Below are positions 42,255 through 50,853 of a DNA stretch of 64,000 bases, in pieces. The translations under genes were made by a program, and so were the position numbers. This DNA comes from Labilithrix sp. (GTDB lineage: Bacteria > Myxococcota_A > Polyangia > Polyangiales > Polyangiaceae). Position 1 is the first letter of the stretch. Every line of letters starts with the position of its first letter. The notes beneath the pieces were generated by a model. It saw only the letters and a program-made list of their open reading frames with translations, was not told the DNA's origin and searched no databases. The DNA is taken from contig JAHBWD010000017.1 in assembly GCA_019637175.1 (NCBI GenBank), positions 62,001-126,000 of the forward strand. The letters are read 5' to 3'.

Positions 42255-43742
42255 CTACTTCTTTCCCTCGATCTCGAGATCGAGGGTGCAGTCGGAGCTG
42301 GTCGCCGAGGCTTGGTGCAGCTCGACGGCGACGACGTTGTCGCCTGCGCGGAGGAGGCGCCGCGGGACGATCGCGGGCACCCACGCGCGCTCGGCGGCGT
42401 AGCCCACGGTCTGGAGGGCGAGCGTCGTCGCGCCGATCGGGCCGGCCGGCATGTTCGAGCGAGCGATCTCCTCGCCGTTGACGTAGACGACGGCGCCGTC
42501 GTCGCGCTGGAGCCACACGACGGCGTGATCGAAGAGGCTCGGATTCGCGACCGTGAACGTCGCGCGGAAGTAGTGCGCGAGGCCGCTCGCGAGGACGGTC
42601 TGCTCGCCGCCCTGCCCGTAGCCCATCGGCGCGACGCCGGATTTCCATGCGCTCGCGTCGAACGAAGGCGACGTCCAGCCGGCGGCGGGCGCCGCGTCGT
42701 CGACGTAGCGGAGCGTCGATCCGCGCGGCAGGAAGATCTCCGTGCCGCGCTTGGCCTCGATCGACGACGCGACGACGTGCTCGTCGACGCGCTCTTTCGT
42801 GACGGTGATCGCGGCGAAGACGGCGTAGTGCTCGTCGGCCTCGACCAACGTCGCGCCGTGCGCCGCGTTGAACGTCACGACGCTGCCCGCGCGCGAGGTG
42901 CTCATCGGCCGGAGATCGGCGCCGCCGAGCCCCTGCACGACGTAGGGGATCGTCCCCGGCCCGAAGTCGAAGCGCTCGTAGTCGTGATCGTGGCCCGTGT
43001 AGACCGCGCTCGCGCCCCACTCCTGGAAGGGCCACTGCATGTACGCCTGCGAGCCGTGCTGGCCCGACGAGTGCGAAGGGTGATGGAACACGACGACGCG
43101 ATACGGATCCTTGGCCGCGCCGAGCGCGCCTTGCAGCCACGCGCCTTGCACCGACGCGGGCGTCGTGCCGTCGGGCTCGTGCGTGTCGCTGTCGACGCAG
43201 AAGAAGCGCACCGGCCCCTTCGCGATCTCCCAGTAGCGCTCGTTGCCGGGCAGATCGAAGTAGTCGAGGTGCGCTTGTATCGATCCGCTCTGCCAGTCGT
43301 GGTTGCCGAGGCACGCGTAGAAGCGCTGCTCCTTCGCGCCCGGTCCGTACTTGCCGCGATAGGGATGGATGAAGTCGCCGTAGTACTTCCCGATCGTCTC
43401 GTCGATCGTGGAGGCGTTGCTCTCGGGGTAGCTGTTGTCACCGACCGTGACGATGAAGTCGGGCTCCCACGACTTCACGAGCGAAGCGACCGCGAGCTCG
43501 TTGGCGTCGTCGAAGCCGAAGTCGCCGAGGATGACGAAGCGCGCGCGCGGCGCGACCGGCGCGGCGTCGACGTCGGCGTCCGGCGGCGCGGCGTCGTCGG
43601 GACCGGCGTCGAACGACGCGTCCTCGGCGGGCGAAGCGTCGGGCGCGATCGGCTCGCCGGTCGGATCGTCGCCGCACGCCATCATCGTCAGCGTGGCGAC
43701 GAAGAGCGCGCCGGCGAACGAGAGAGAGGCGCGCGAGAGCAT
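42255..43742 (-). CDS. Metallophosphoesterase (purple-acid-phosphatase-like) lipoprotein
   Basis: The 495-residue protein has a lipobox MAC (Cys23) and an Asp/Ala/Pro linker. The calcineurin-like metal motifs come in order: LGDFGF, VGDNSYPES, LGNHDWQSG, VVFHHPSHSS and YTGHDHDYERFD, giving a two-metal site. Residues from about 330 form a second, beta-rich domain (GWTSPSFDASAWKSGVAPMGYG, VVYVNGEEIARSNMP) that looks like a carbohydrate- or substrate-binding module. It should hydrolyse phosphoesters outside the inner membrane. It is divergent from the CotH kinase gene. Confidence 0.9.
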   Translation of the reverse strand: MLSRASLSFAGALFVATLTMMACGDDPTGEPIAPDASPAEDASFDAGPDDAAPPDADVDAAPVAPRARFVILGDFGFDDANELAVASLVKSWEPDFIVTVGDNSYPESNASTIDETIGKYYGDFIHPYRGKYGPGAKEQRFYACLGNHDWQSGSIQAHLDYFDLPGNERYWEIAKGPVRFFCVDSDTHEPDGTTPASVQGAWLQGALGAAKDPYRVVVFHHPSHSSGQHGSQAYMQWPFQEWGASAVYTGHDHDYERFDFGPGTIPYVVQGLGGADLRPMSTSRAGSVVTFNAAHGATLVEADEHYAVFAAITVTKERVDEHVVASSIEAKRGTEIFLPRGSTLRYVDDAAPAAGWTSPSFDASAWKSGVAPMGYGQGGEQTVLASGLAHYFRATFTVANPSLFDHAVVWLQRDDGAVVYVNGEEIARSNMPAGPIGATTLALQTVGYAAERAWVPAIVPRRLLRAGDNVVAVELHQASATSSDCTLDLEIEGKK

Positions 43743-43830
43743 CGAACGTCATGAGCTAGCACCATTCGCGCTGGATCGCCGACGTCCCGGGGTGCGGGCT
43801 GCGCGTCGCGCTCCCCGCCCGGCGGCGCTC

Positions 43831-43840
43831 CTATTAATAG
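43831..43840. promoter_or_regulatory. AT-rich palindrome between divergent phosphoesterase and CotH genes
   Basis: CTATTAATAG is a perfect 10-bp palindrome and one of the few AT-rich spots in the 148-bp gap. It includes a -10-like TATTAAT on both strands and may be a promoter or operator core. Confidence 0.3.
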
Positions 43841-43890
43841 AGGGATGGAGCCCTGTCGCACATGGGCACACATGTTGCTCGGCGAGGGGC

Positions 43891-45492
43891 ATGACACCGG
43901 GGGTTCGTGGCGCCGTCTTTCTCGTCGCGCTCGCCGCGGCCTTCGCGCCCGCGTGCGCGAGCCCCGACGCGGAGACCGCCGAGGGCGAGCAAGACATCAC
44001 GACCGACGCGCTCCGCAGCAAGAAGGAGCTGTTCGATCAGGAAATGCTCTTCGTTCGCGTCCGCGGGTGGGGCGGCGATCCCGACGCGCTCCGCGACGCG
44101 CGCGACGCGCTCCGCCTCGGCAGCCCCGAGCTCCTCCTCTACAAGGCGAGCGCGCGCAGCAACGAGCACTGCCCGACGTCGGGCAACACGCTCGTCTACA
44201 AGACGAGCGCGTTCACGCTCCGCACGTCGGGCAACCTCACGAACGGCACGCCGAAGAGCAGCTACAAGGTCACGCTGGAAGACAAGGACGACCGGCTCTT
44301 CGGGATGAAGTCGCTCAACCTGAAGAGCATGTGGAACGACGTCTCGCAGATGCGCGAGGGCATCGCGTGGCGGCTCTTCGCCCAGGCCGGCGTCGTCGCG
44401 CCGCTCCACACGTACGCGAAGCTCTGCGTCGACGGAAAGAAGAACGGCCAGCCCTTCACCAAGTACATGGGCCTGTACTCGCTCATCGAGCAGGTCGACA
44501 AAGCCTTCGCCAAGGACGCCTTCGGCAAGAAGAACGACGGAGGCAACCTGTACAAGGCCTACTGGCCCGACGACGATCTCGGCCCGGCGACGCTCGGCTA
44601 CCGCGCGTCGAACGGCGATGACGGCGGCAAGCAGTACAAGAAGAACGCGAACGTCGACGAGCGCACCTACCAGCTCAAGACCAACGACAAGCGCGACGAC
44701 GATCCCGCACACCAGACGTACGACGATCTCGCGACGCTCATCCGCGTGATCAACGGCGTGACGACGCCGGGCGATCCGGCCGCGAGGTTCGCGTCGCCCG
44801 CGTATCCGAAGGCGGTCGAAGAGGTCTTCAACGCCAAGCAGTTCCTCCGTTGGGCGGCGCTCAACGCGCTCATGGGCGCGTGGGACAACTACTGGTCCAC
44901 GCCGGCCAACTACTACGTTTACAACTCGGGCAAGAAGGACGGCGGCGACGCCTTCATGGCCAAGCCGTACTTCACGTGGATCCCCTGGGACTACGACAAC
45001 ACCTTCGGCATCGACTTCCACGAGGCCGGCTGGGCGACCGCGAGCGTCTCCGACTTTTCGAAGTACGACGGGCGCTCGAGCAACATGAAGGATCTGCCGC
45101 TCCTCGCGCACCTGTTCGAGAACGACGCCTTCTTCGGCTACTACCTCGACGCGCTCGAGCACATGAACGACACGCTCTTCACCGTCGATCACGTCGGCGG
45201 CCTCGTGCGCGCGCTGCGAGGCCGCGTGGAGACCGCCGCGTTCCTCGAGGGCAACTTCGGCGATCCCGCCCACACGGGCCGCCAGTTCACGAACGACGAG
45301 GTGGCGCGCCACGGCTTCGAGCACCACGAGCTGCGCCGCGGCGGCACCTTCATCCTCGGCGTCGAACACTTCGTGCGCATCCGCCACGACTCGGTCGCGC
45401 GGCAGATCGCGAGGCTCCGGAGGGAGCGAAGTCTCCCCAGGGGATCGAGCGGCGCGACCTTCCCGGCCGCCCGGGAGGATCTTCCGCGCTGA
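43891..45492 (+). CDS. CotH-family kinase, putative lipoprotein
   Basis: The 533-residue protein has a signal peptide with a likely lipobox PAC (APACASPD). The CotH domain begins near residue 75: KSSYKVTLEDKDDRLFGMKSLNLKS, LFAQAGVVAPLHTYAKL, YMGLYSLIEQVDKAFAK, and late, WIPWDYDNTFGIDFHEAG with the metal-binding Asp pair. CotH proteins are atypical protein kinases that phosphorylate spore-coat or surface proteins. It is divergent from a phosphatase-like gene, which suggests, but does not prove, opposite actions on extracellular substrates. ATG 43891 is set by the signal peptide. Confidence 0.88.
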   Translation: MTPGVRGAVFLVALAAAFAPACASPDAETAEGEQDITTDALRSKKELFDQEMLFVRVRGWGGDPDALRDARDALRLGSPELLLYKASARSNEHCPTSGNTLVYKTSAFTLRTSGNLTNGTPKSSYKVTLEDKDDRLFGMKSLNLKSMWNDVSQMREGIAWRLFAQAGVVAPLHTYAKLCVDGKKNGQPFTKYMGLYSLIEQVDKAFAKDAFGKKNDGGNLYKAYWPDDDLGPATLGYRASNGDDGGKQYKKNANVDERTYQLKTNDKRDDDPAHQTYDDLATLIRVINGVTTPGDPAARFASPAYPKAVEEVFNAKQFLRWAALNALMGAWDNYWSTPANYYVYNSGKKDGGDAFMAKPYFTWIPWDYDNTFGIDFHEAGWATASVSDFSKYDGRSSNMKDLPLLAHLFENDAFFGYYLDALEHMNDTLFTVDHVGGLVRALRGRVETAAFLEGNFGDPAHTGRQFTNDEVARHGFEHHELRRGGTFILGVEHFVRIRHDSVARQIARLRRERSLPRGSSGATFPAAREDLPR

Positions 45493-45518
45493 GCGCCTTC
45501 CGGAGTGATGCTCGCGAG

Positions 45519-45536
45519 TTAGAGCAATTACTCTAA
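45519..45536. promoter_or_regulatory. Palindrome upstream of the next lipoprotein
   Basis: TTAGAG and CTCTAA flank a six-base CAATTA centre, in an AT-rich island 58 bp before the ATG at 45594. This is a good candidate operator or promoter element for that gene. Confidence 0.35.
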
Positions 45537-45593
45537 TTGGGACGCGACGGAGATGGCAGGATCCCGCCGCCGAGGCGTATCGATCCTGACACC

Positions 45594-46844
45594 ATGAGAA
45601 AGCCGCTCGTCTGCGTGCTGGGCGCCCTCCTCTTCGTCGTCGCGTGTGGATCGGAGGGGAGAGATCCCTTCGCCGGCGGGCAAGGTCCGGGCGAGGGGCC
45701 AGGCGGCGGCGGCGACTTCGAGAGCAAAGACCCCGGCGAAGGCAAGCCGCCTCCCGCCATCGGCACGCTCACCGGCAAGGTGGTCATGCCCGAGGGGACG
45801 ATCCCGATCTCCGACGCGCTCGTCTACCTCACCGACGCGGCGCCCGCGCCGATCCCGCGCGAGGCCTACTGCGACAAGTGCGTCGGGCTCGACTCGTACG
45901 CGTTCACGTACTCGAAGCCCGACGGGACGTTCGAGCTCCCGTCGTACCACGAGGGCGATCAGTTCATCGTCGTGCAGAAGGGCCAGTTCCGGCGCGTGAG
46001 GAAGATCACCGTCGCGGCCGGCAACCACGCGCTCGCGACCGAGCTCACGCGACTTCCGCCGCGCACCAACGACGCGGCGGGCGATACGACGCCGCGCATG
46101 CTCATCTGGCCGGGGCAGTGGGATCACGTCGAGAAGTCGCTCAAGAAGATCGGCGTCGAAGACTTCGAGAAGTTCGAGCCCGGCCTCGATCTCAACGCCT
46201 ACGCCGCGAAGATCAAGGCGCTCCCGAGCTATCACATCGTGTTCCTGCCGTGCTCCGGCCGCGTCAAGGAGTCGGGCGCCAGCGGGCCCGCGTGCGAGGT
46301 GTCGGTCGACGCGCAGCTCAAGAACGCGGCCAAGGACTTCGTCGAGCGCGGCGGCAAGCTCTACGTCTCCGACTGGAGCTACGAGTACGTGCGCCAGGGA
46401 TGGCCGGGCGCGATCTCGTGGATGGGCGAGACCGGGCAGATGGGCTCGGCGTGCCAGCCCGGCGGCGCCGACGCGCCCGCGCGCTTCGACGACAAGTCGC
46501 TCAACGACTGGATGGTGGCGCTCGGCGAAGGAAGCGCGACGCTCAAGGCCGCGTGGAGCACCATCGACAAGGTCAACGCGATCTCGTCGACCGACGAGAA
46601 CGGCAAGCCCTTCACCCAGACGCCGAAGGTGTGGGCGTCGGTGATGCAGGGCGGCGGCGCGCGGCCGGCGACGGTCTCGTTCCAGGATCGCTGCGGCCGC
46701 GTCCTCTACTCGACGTACCACGCCGAGGGCAGCGACTCGGTCTTCGGCCAGGGCGACTTCCTCGCGCAGGAGAAGGCGCTCATGCACATCCTGCTCGAGG
46801 TCGGCGTGTGCGTCGGGCCGAAGCCCGTGCCGCCGGTGAAGTGA
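45594..46844 (+). CDS. Putative lipoprotein with carboxypeptidase-regulatory-like domain
   Basis: The 416-residue protein has a lipobox VVAC (after MRKPLVCVLGALLFVVAC) and a Gly/Glu linker. A carboxypeptidase-regulatory-like beta sandwich follows (GTLTGKVVMPEGTIPISDALVYL, FTYSKPDGTFELPSYHEGDQF), then a larger domain containing LPSYHIVFLPCSGRVKES, GGKLYVSDWSYEYVRQGWPG and VLYSTYHAEGSDS, which resembles a class-I-glutamine-amidotransferase-like or type A sandwich. Function is unknown. ATG 45594 is preferred to a frame start 19 codons upstream. Confidence 0.8.
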   Translation: MRKPLVCVLGALLFVVACGSEGRDPFAGGQGPGEGPGGGGDFESKDPGEGKPPPAIGTLTGKVVMPEGTIPISDALVYLTDAAPAPIPREAYCDKCVGLDSYAFTYSKPDGTFELPSYHEGDQFIVVQKGQFRRVRKITVAAGNHALATELTRLPPRTNDAAGDTTPRMLIWPGQWDHVEKSLKKIGVEDFEKFEPGLDLNAYAAKIKALPSYHIVFLPCSGRVKESGASGPACEVSVDAQLKNAAKDFVERGGKLYVSDWSYEYVRQGWPGAISWMGETGQMGSACQPGGADAPARFDDKSLNDWMVALGEGSATLKAAWSTIDKVNAISSTDENGKPFTQTPKVWASVMQGGGARPATVSFQDRCGRVLYSTYHAEGSDSVFGQGDFLAQEKALMHILLEVGVCVGPKPVPPVK

Positions 46845-46877
46845 CGCGCGAGCGAGATCTCCGCGGACACGCAACCT

Positions 46878-46889
46878 GACAGCGCTGTC
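46878..46889. promoter_or_regulatory. Perfect 12-bp palindrome GACAGCGCTGTC
   Basis: GACAGCGCTGTC reads the same on both strands. It is in the 185-bp gap between two plus-strand lipoprotein genes, 33 bp after the first stop. A regulator-binding site is possible; nothing else is visible in this gap. Confidence 0.3.
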
Positions 46890-47029
46890 GTGGGACGCCG
46901 GCGCACCGGCCCGCGTTCTCCGCGGGTTTCACGCCGTCGCGCGGATCGCGCGGTCGCGGCCTGTGCCTTGCTGTGGAGGGAAGTAGGCGCGCTCGGCGCC
47001 TCGCTTTTCCATCCCCACTTCGAGGTCTC

Positions 47030-48736
47030 ATGCGCTCGCTCGCGTTCCTGCCTCTCGCGGCTCTCGGTCTCTTCGCGGTGCACTGCGGCGGCTCTCCTTA
47101 CGTCGGCGTCGGTCCCGACGCCGCGCCGCCCGATCCTCCGGCCGACGGCGGCGACGCCGGTCCCGAAAATCCCGACGCTGAAGGCGCCACGACGGCGTCG
47201 AAGGTCGACGTGCTCTTGGTCGTCGACGACTCCGCGTCGATGAGCGACAAGGCCGAGATCCTCGCGGGATCGATCGGCCGGCTCGCGCGCAAGGTCGCGC
47301 CCACCGGCGACGTGCACCTCGGCGTGATCTCGACCTCGCTCGGCGGCATGGGCGGCGACGTCTGCGGCGCGAACGACGCGCACGACGGACGCGCGCACCT
47401 CAGGAACACCGAGGCCGGCGGCGCGGTCGTCCCCGCGGCGAAGGACGGCTTCTTGCGTTTCGGCGGCGCGCTCGGGACCGACGACGTCGACGCGTTCGTG
47501 CGCGACGCGGAGGCCATCGTGCGCGGCATCGGGCAGAGCGGCTGTGGCCTCGAGGCGCAGCTCGAGAGCGCCTATCGGTTCCTCGTCCAGCCCGATCCCT
47601 GGCAGAGCATCACGCGCGACGAAAAGAACCGCGGCGCGTACGCGGGCGTCGACGAGGTGCTCCTCAAGCAGCGCGCCGCCTTCCTCCGCCCCGACTCGCT
47701 CGTCGTGGTCGTCTTGCTGAGCGACGAGGACGACTCGTCGGCCGATCCGCGCGCGGTCGGCGGTCAGGGGTGGGCGTTCATGACCAAGCAGTTCCCCGGG
47801 TCGAACGTCTTCCGCGCCGACGGAAAGACCACGACCGCGCCGCGCGCGACGAGCGCGTGCGCGACGAACCCGGGATCGGCCGACTGCGACTCGTGCGCGC
47901 TCGCGGCGTCGAAGGACGATCCCGAGTGCAAGAAGAACGGCGGCTTCTACGGTCCGAACGAGGAGAGCCTCAACGTGCGCTTCTTCGACATGAAGCGCCG
48001 CTTCGGCGTCGATCCGCAGTTCCCGCTCGCGCGGTACACGGGCGGCTTCACCAAGGTCGGCGTGCCCAACCGCGACGGCGAGCACCTGATCGTCGACGGC
48101 GTGATGACGCCGTACCTCGGCGCGACCGACTGCACGAACCCGCTCTTCGCTTCGTCGCTCCCGACGTCGGCGAACCAGGATCTCTGCTCCTTGCCGCGCG
48201 GGCCGCGCGGCAAAGAGCTCGTGCTCTTCGCCGTCATCGGCGGCGTCCCCGAGAGCCTCGTCGCCGGCACGATCGACTGGACCAAGATCCTCGGCGCGTC
48301 GCCGGAGACGTATGACCGAACGGGCGTCGATCCGCACATGATCCCGTCGGTCACCCCGCGCGACGGCGTCCCGCCGCCCGCGCCGCGCGGCGACAACGGC
48401 GATCCCGTCTATCCCGTCGGGCGCGACTGGGACACGGCGAGCGAAGACTTGCAGTATGCATGTACCTTCGCGCTCCCGGCGCCGCGCACGTGCACGCTGG
48501 CCGATCCGAGCTGCGATTGCGCCGGGCCGCAGGCGCCGCCGCTCTGCGGCGCGGCCGAAGGCGTGCAGCTCCGCGGCAAGGCGTACCCGTCGATCCGCCA
48601 GCTCCGCGTCGCGAAGGCGCTCGGCGACCGCGGCCTCGTCTCGTCGATCTGTCCTCGCGACGTGACGAGCGGCTACGCCGGCACGATGGCGGCGCTCGGC
48701 GATCGCATCGCGCCGCGCCTCGTGATGCGCAAGTGA
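47030..48736 (+). CDS. Putative lipoprotein with vWA-like domain
   Basis: The 568-residue protein has a signal peptide with Cys at the FAVHC site and a Pro/Asp/Gly linker. A von Willebrand factor A-like fold begins near residue 57: KVDVLLVVDDSASMSDKAEI, where DDSASMS corresponds to the metal-ion-dependent adhesion motif DxSxS, and SLVVVVLLSDEDDSS gives the later acidic site. Cys-rich stretches (CATNPGSADCDSCALAASKDDPEC) follow. This is probably a surface adhesion or scaffold protein. ATG 47030 is chosen for the signal peptide. Confidence 0.83.
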   Translation: MRSLAFLPLAALGLFAVHCGGSPYVGVGPDAAPPDPPADGGDAGPENPDAEGATTASKVDVLLVVDDSASMSDKAEILAGSIGRLARKVAPTGDVHLGVISTSLGGMGGDVCGANDAHDGRAHLRNTEAGGAVVPAAKDGFLRFGGALGTDDVDAFVRDAEAIVRGIGQSGCGLEAQLESAYRFLVQPDPWQSITRDEKNRGAYAGVDEVLLKQRAAFLRPDSLVVVVLLSDEDDSSADPRAVGGQGWAFMTKQFPGSNVFRADGKTTTAPRATSACATNPGSADCDSCALAASKDDPECKKNGGFYGPNEESLNVRFFDMKRRFGVDPQFPLARYTGGFTKVGVPNRDGEHLIVDGVMTPYLGATDCTNPLFASSLPTSANQDLCSLPRGPRGKELVLFAVIGGVPESLVAGTIDWTKILGASPETYDRTGVDPHMIPSVTPRDGVPPPAPRGDNGDPVYPVGRDWDTASEDLQYACTFALPAPRTCTLADPSCDCAGPQAPPLCGAAEGVQLRGKAYPSIRQLRVAKALGDRGLVSSICPRDVTSGYAGTMAALGDRIAPRLVMRK

Positions 48737-48739
48737 GCG

Positions 48740-49204
48740 CTACGGCTTCGAAAGCGCGCTCGCGATCGCGTCGACGAGCCTCGCCTCTGCGGGCGACGGC
48801 GGCGGATCGAGATCGACCGCCGGCACGCCGAGGGAAGGGCGGCGCGCCTCGCGCAGGTGCACGCGCAGCCACGCGCGGTCGACGCGCGCGAAGCGGGTCG
48901 TCCCCATGACGAGCGCCACGAGGTCGGGCCCCACGGCGCGGCGCGGGCCCGGCCGCACCTCGAGCCTCTGGCCGTTCGCGAGCGTCGCTTCGACGCCCGC
49001 GACGAGGTGATCGGCGGGATCCTCGAACGCGCACGGCGCGCCGGGGGCGCCGCGCGCGAGCCAGTCGCGCACCGTCGTCTTGCCGTGCGCGCCGAGGGCG
49101 AAGCCGAGCGTGAGCCCTCGCGCGGCGAGCTCGGTCTCGACGGCGTCGAGCGTCGCGTCGCCCGGCGCGTCGGCGAGCAGGCTCTTGGGATCGATCGCGA
49201 TCAC
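48740..49204 (-). CDS. Truncated FAD-binding (PCMH-type) protein coupled to an AGPS-like flavoprotein
   Basis: The 154-residue protein looks like the N-terminal part of a PCMH-type flavoprotein: DAPGDATLDAVETELAARGL, then GKTTVRDWLARGAPG and VEATLANGQRLEVRPGPRRA. It lacks the second FAD half and the substrate cap. Its GTG overlaps the stop of the full-size flavoprotein (GTGA), so both are made together. It may act as a second subunit, as GlcE does with GlcD, but that is inference. Confidence 0.72.
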   Translation of the reverse strand: MIAIDPKSLLADAPGDATLDAVETELAARGLTLGFALGAHGKTTVRDWLARGAPGAPCAFEDPADHLVAGVEATLANGQRLEVRPGPRRAVGPDLVALVMGTTRFARVDRAWLRVHLREARRPSLGVPAVDLDPPPSPAEARLVDAIASALSKP

Positions 49205-50784
49205 GCGAGCACCTCCTTGGGGTGCGCGTCGTCGACGTAGGGCGCGGGCTCCGGAGGCGGGAGCAGGTTGCCCGGGTTCAAGATGCCCCGCGGATCGAAG
49301 GCGCGCATGAGCGCGCGCACGGTCTCGACGCCGCCTTCGCCGAGCTCGGAGTTCATGCGCGGCGCCTTCGAGCGGCCGACGCCGTGGTGGTGCGCGAGCT
49401 GCCCGCCCGCTTCGATCACCGCCGCCATCGCGTCCTTCCACGCGCGGTCGTAGGTGATCTCGCATCGCTCGTCCCACCCGTCGCGGCCGCCGCGGGCGGC
49501 CGCGGTGCCGGCGAAGGAGAAGTAGATGCAGCATCCGTCGGGGTACGCGTGGCTGAGGTGCGCCATCACGAAGACGTGCTTGCCGAGCGCGCGGCGGACG
49601 CCGTCGTACAGGCCGCGGAGCTTCGACCAGGGCGCGGCGACCTCCATCGTGTCGGAGAAGAGGCCCGCGCTGAACACCGGCGCCTGGCGGTAGCTCACCG
49701 AATAGCGATGGAGCAGCCACTTGCGCGCGGGGCCTTCGCCTTCGTACTTGGCGCGCATCGTTTCGAAGAGCGCGCGGATCGTCTCGACGTCGTTCTGCGG
49801 CCCCGGCCCGTCGCCCTCGAAGATCACGACGAGCAGCGCGCCGCCGAAGACCTTGCTGCCGAACGGTCCCTCGAGCAGCTCGTTGATCGCGCCCGGCCGC
49901 CGCAAGAGGCGTCGGAGCGCCGCCGCGCCGAGGCCGGGCGTGCCTCCCGCGTCGGCGCCGCCCTTCTTCACCGATCCGCGCCGCGCGAGCATCGCGTCGA
50001 ACGGATCGTACAGGCGCGAGACCGCCGGGCGGAGGCCCGCCTGGAACATCGCGCGCATCGCCTCCCAGCCGTGCTCGGTCGAGGGAAACGAGAACGCCGC
50101 GAACGCGCGCTCCTTCGGGCGCGGATGAAGACGCAGCGTCGCGCTCGTGACGATCGCGAGCGTGCCTTCGCTCCCGACGACGAGCGGGATCAGGTTCGGG
50201 CCGCTCGTGCGGTGGCGCAAGGTCACGATCTCGCCGGTGCCGGTGACGCACTCGAGCGCGAGCACCATGTCTTCGATTTTGCCGTACATGCCGGAGCACT
50301 GGCCGGCGCTCCGCGCCGCGACCCAGCCGCCGACGGTGCTGCACAAGATCGAAGAGGGGAAGTGACCCAGTGTGTAGCCGCGCCGGTTCAGATCCTCTTC
50401 GAGGGGCAAGCCCATCTGTCCGGCCTCGACGTCGAGCGTGCGCGCGCCCGCGTCGAGCGATCGCCAGCGGGTCATTCGCTTCAGATCGAGGACGATGATC
50501 CCGTCGTGCGGGAGCACGCCGGCGCACACGCCGCTGCCCGCGCCGAACGGCACGATCGGCGTGCGCGTGTCGTGCGCCCAGCGCACGATCCGCGACACCT
50601 CGTCGGTCGACGCGGGCCAGACGACGCCTGCGGGTCGATGCTCGGCGACGTTGCCCGCGCGCACCGCGAGGTGGTGCCTCGGCCAGAGATCGCGAGCGTA
50701 CGCCACGCGATCGGCGGGATCTTCGCTCGTGCGAATGTCGGGTAAGTCTTGGGCAAGCCGCCTTGCGGCGTCGGACGGGCTCAT
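49201..50784 (-). CDS. FAD-binding oxidoreductase, alkylglycerone-phosphate-synthase-like
   Basis: The 527-residue flavoprotein has a PCMH FAD domain (about 40-220: TPIVPFGAGSGVCAGVLPHDG, LGHFPSSILCSTVGGWVA, NLIPLVVGSEGTLAIVTSATL) and a C-terminal cap. The motif GQLAHHHGVGRSKAPRM carries three consecutive His residues as in alkyldihydroxyacetonephosphate synthase, the enzyme that makes ether lipids. Myxobacteria make ether lipids, which supports this idea; a lactate/glycolate dehydrogenase role is the alternative. It is followed by a coupled truncated partner. Confidence 0.85.
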   Translation of the reverse strand: MSPSDAARRLAQDLPDIRTSEDPADRVAYARDLWPRHHLAVRAGNVAEHRPAGVVWPASTDEVSRIVRWAHDTRTPIVPFGAGSGVCAGVLPHDGIIVLDLKRMTRWRSLDAGARTLDVEAGQMGLPLEEDLNRRGYTLGHFPSSILCSTVGGWVAARSAGQCSGMYGKIEDMVLALECVTGTGEIVTLRHRTSGPNLIPLVVGSEGTLAIVTSATLRLHPRPKERAFAAFSFPSTEHGWEAMRAMFQAGLRPAVSRLYDPFDAMLARRGSVKKGGADAGGTPGLGAAALRRLLRRPGAINELLEGPFGSKVFGGALLVVIFEGDGPGPQNDVETIRALFETMRAKYEGEGPARKWLLHRYSVSYRQAPVFSAGLFSDTMEVAAPWSKLRGLYDGVRRALGKHVFVMAHLSHAYPDGCCIYFSFAGTAAARGGRDGWDERCEITYDRAWKDAMAAVIEAGGQLAHHHGVGRSKAPRMNSELGEGGVETVRALMRAFDPRGILNPGNLLPPPEPAPYVDDAHPKEVLA

Positions 50785-50853
50785 CGGATCGACCCGGCCG
50801 ATGGTAGTGCACCTTGCGTGCGCGTGCCTCACCGCGCTAACTGCTAGCCCCGG

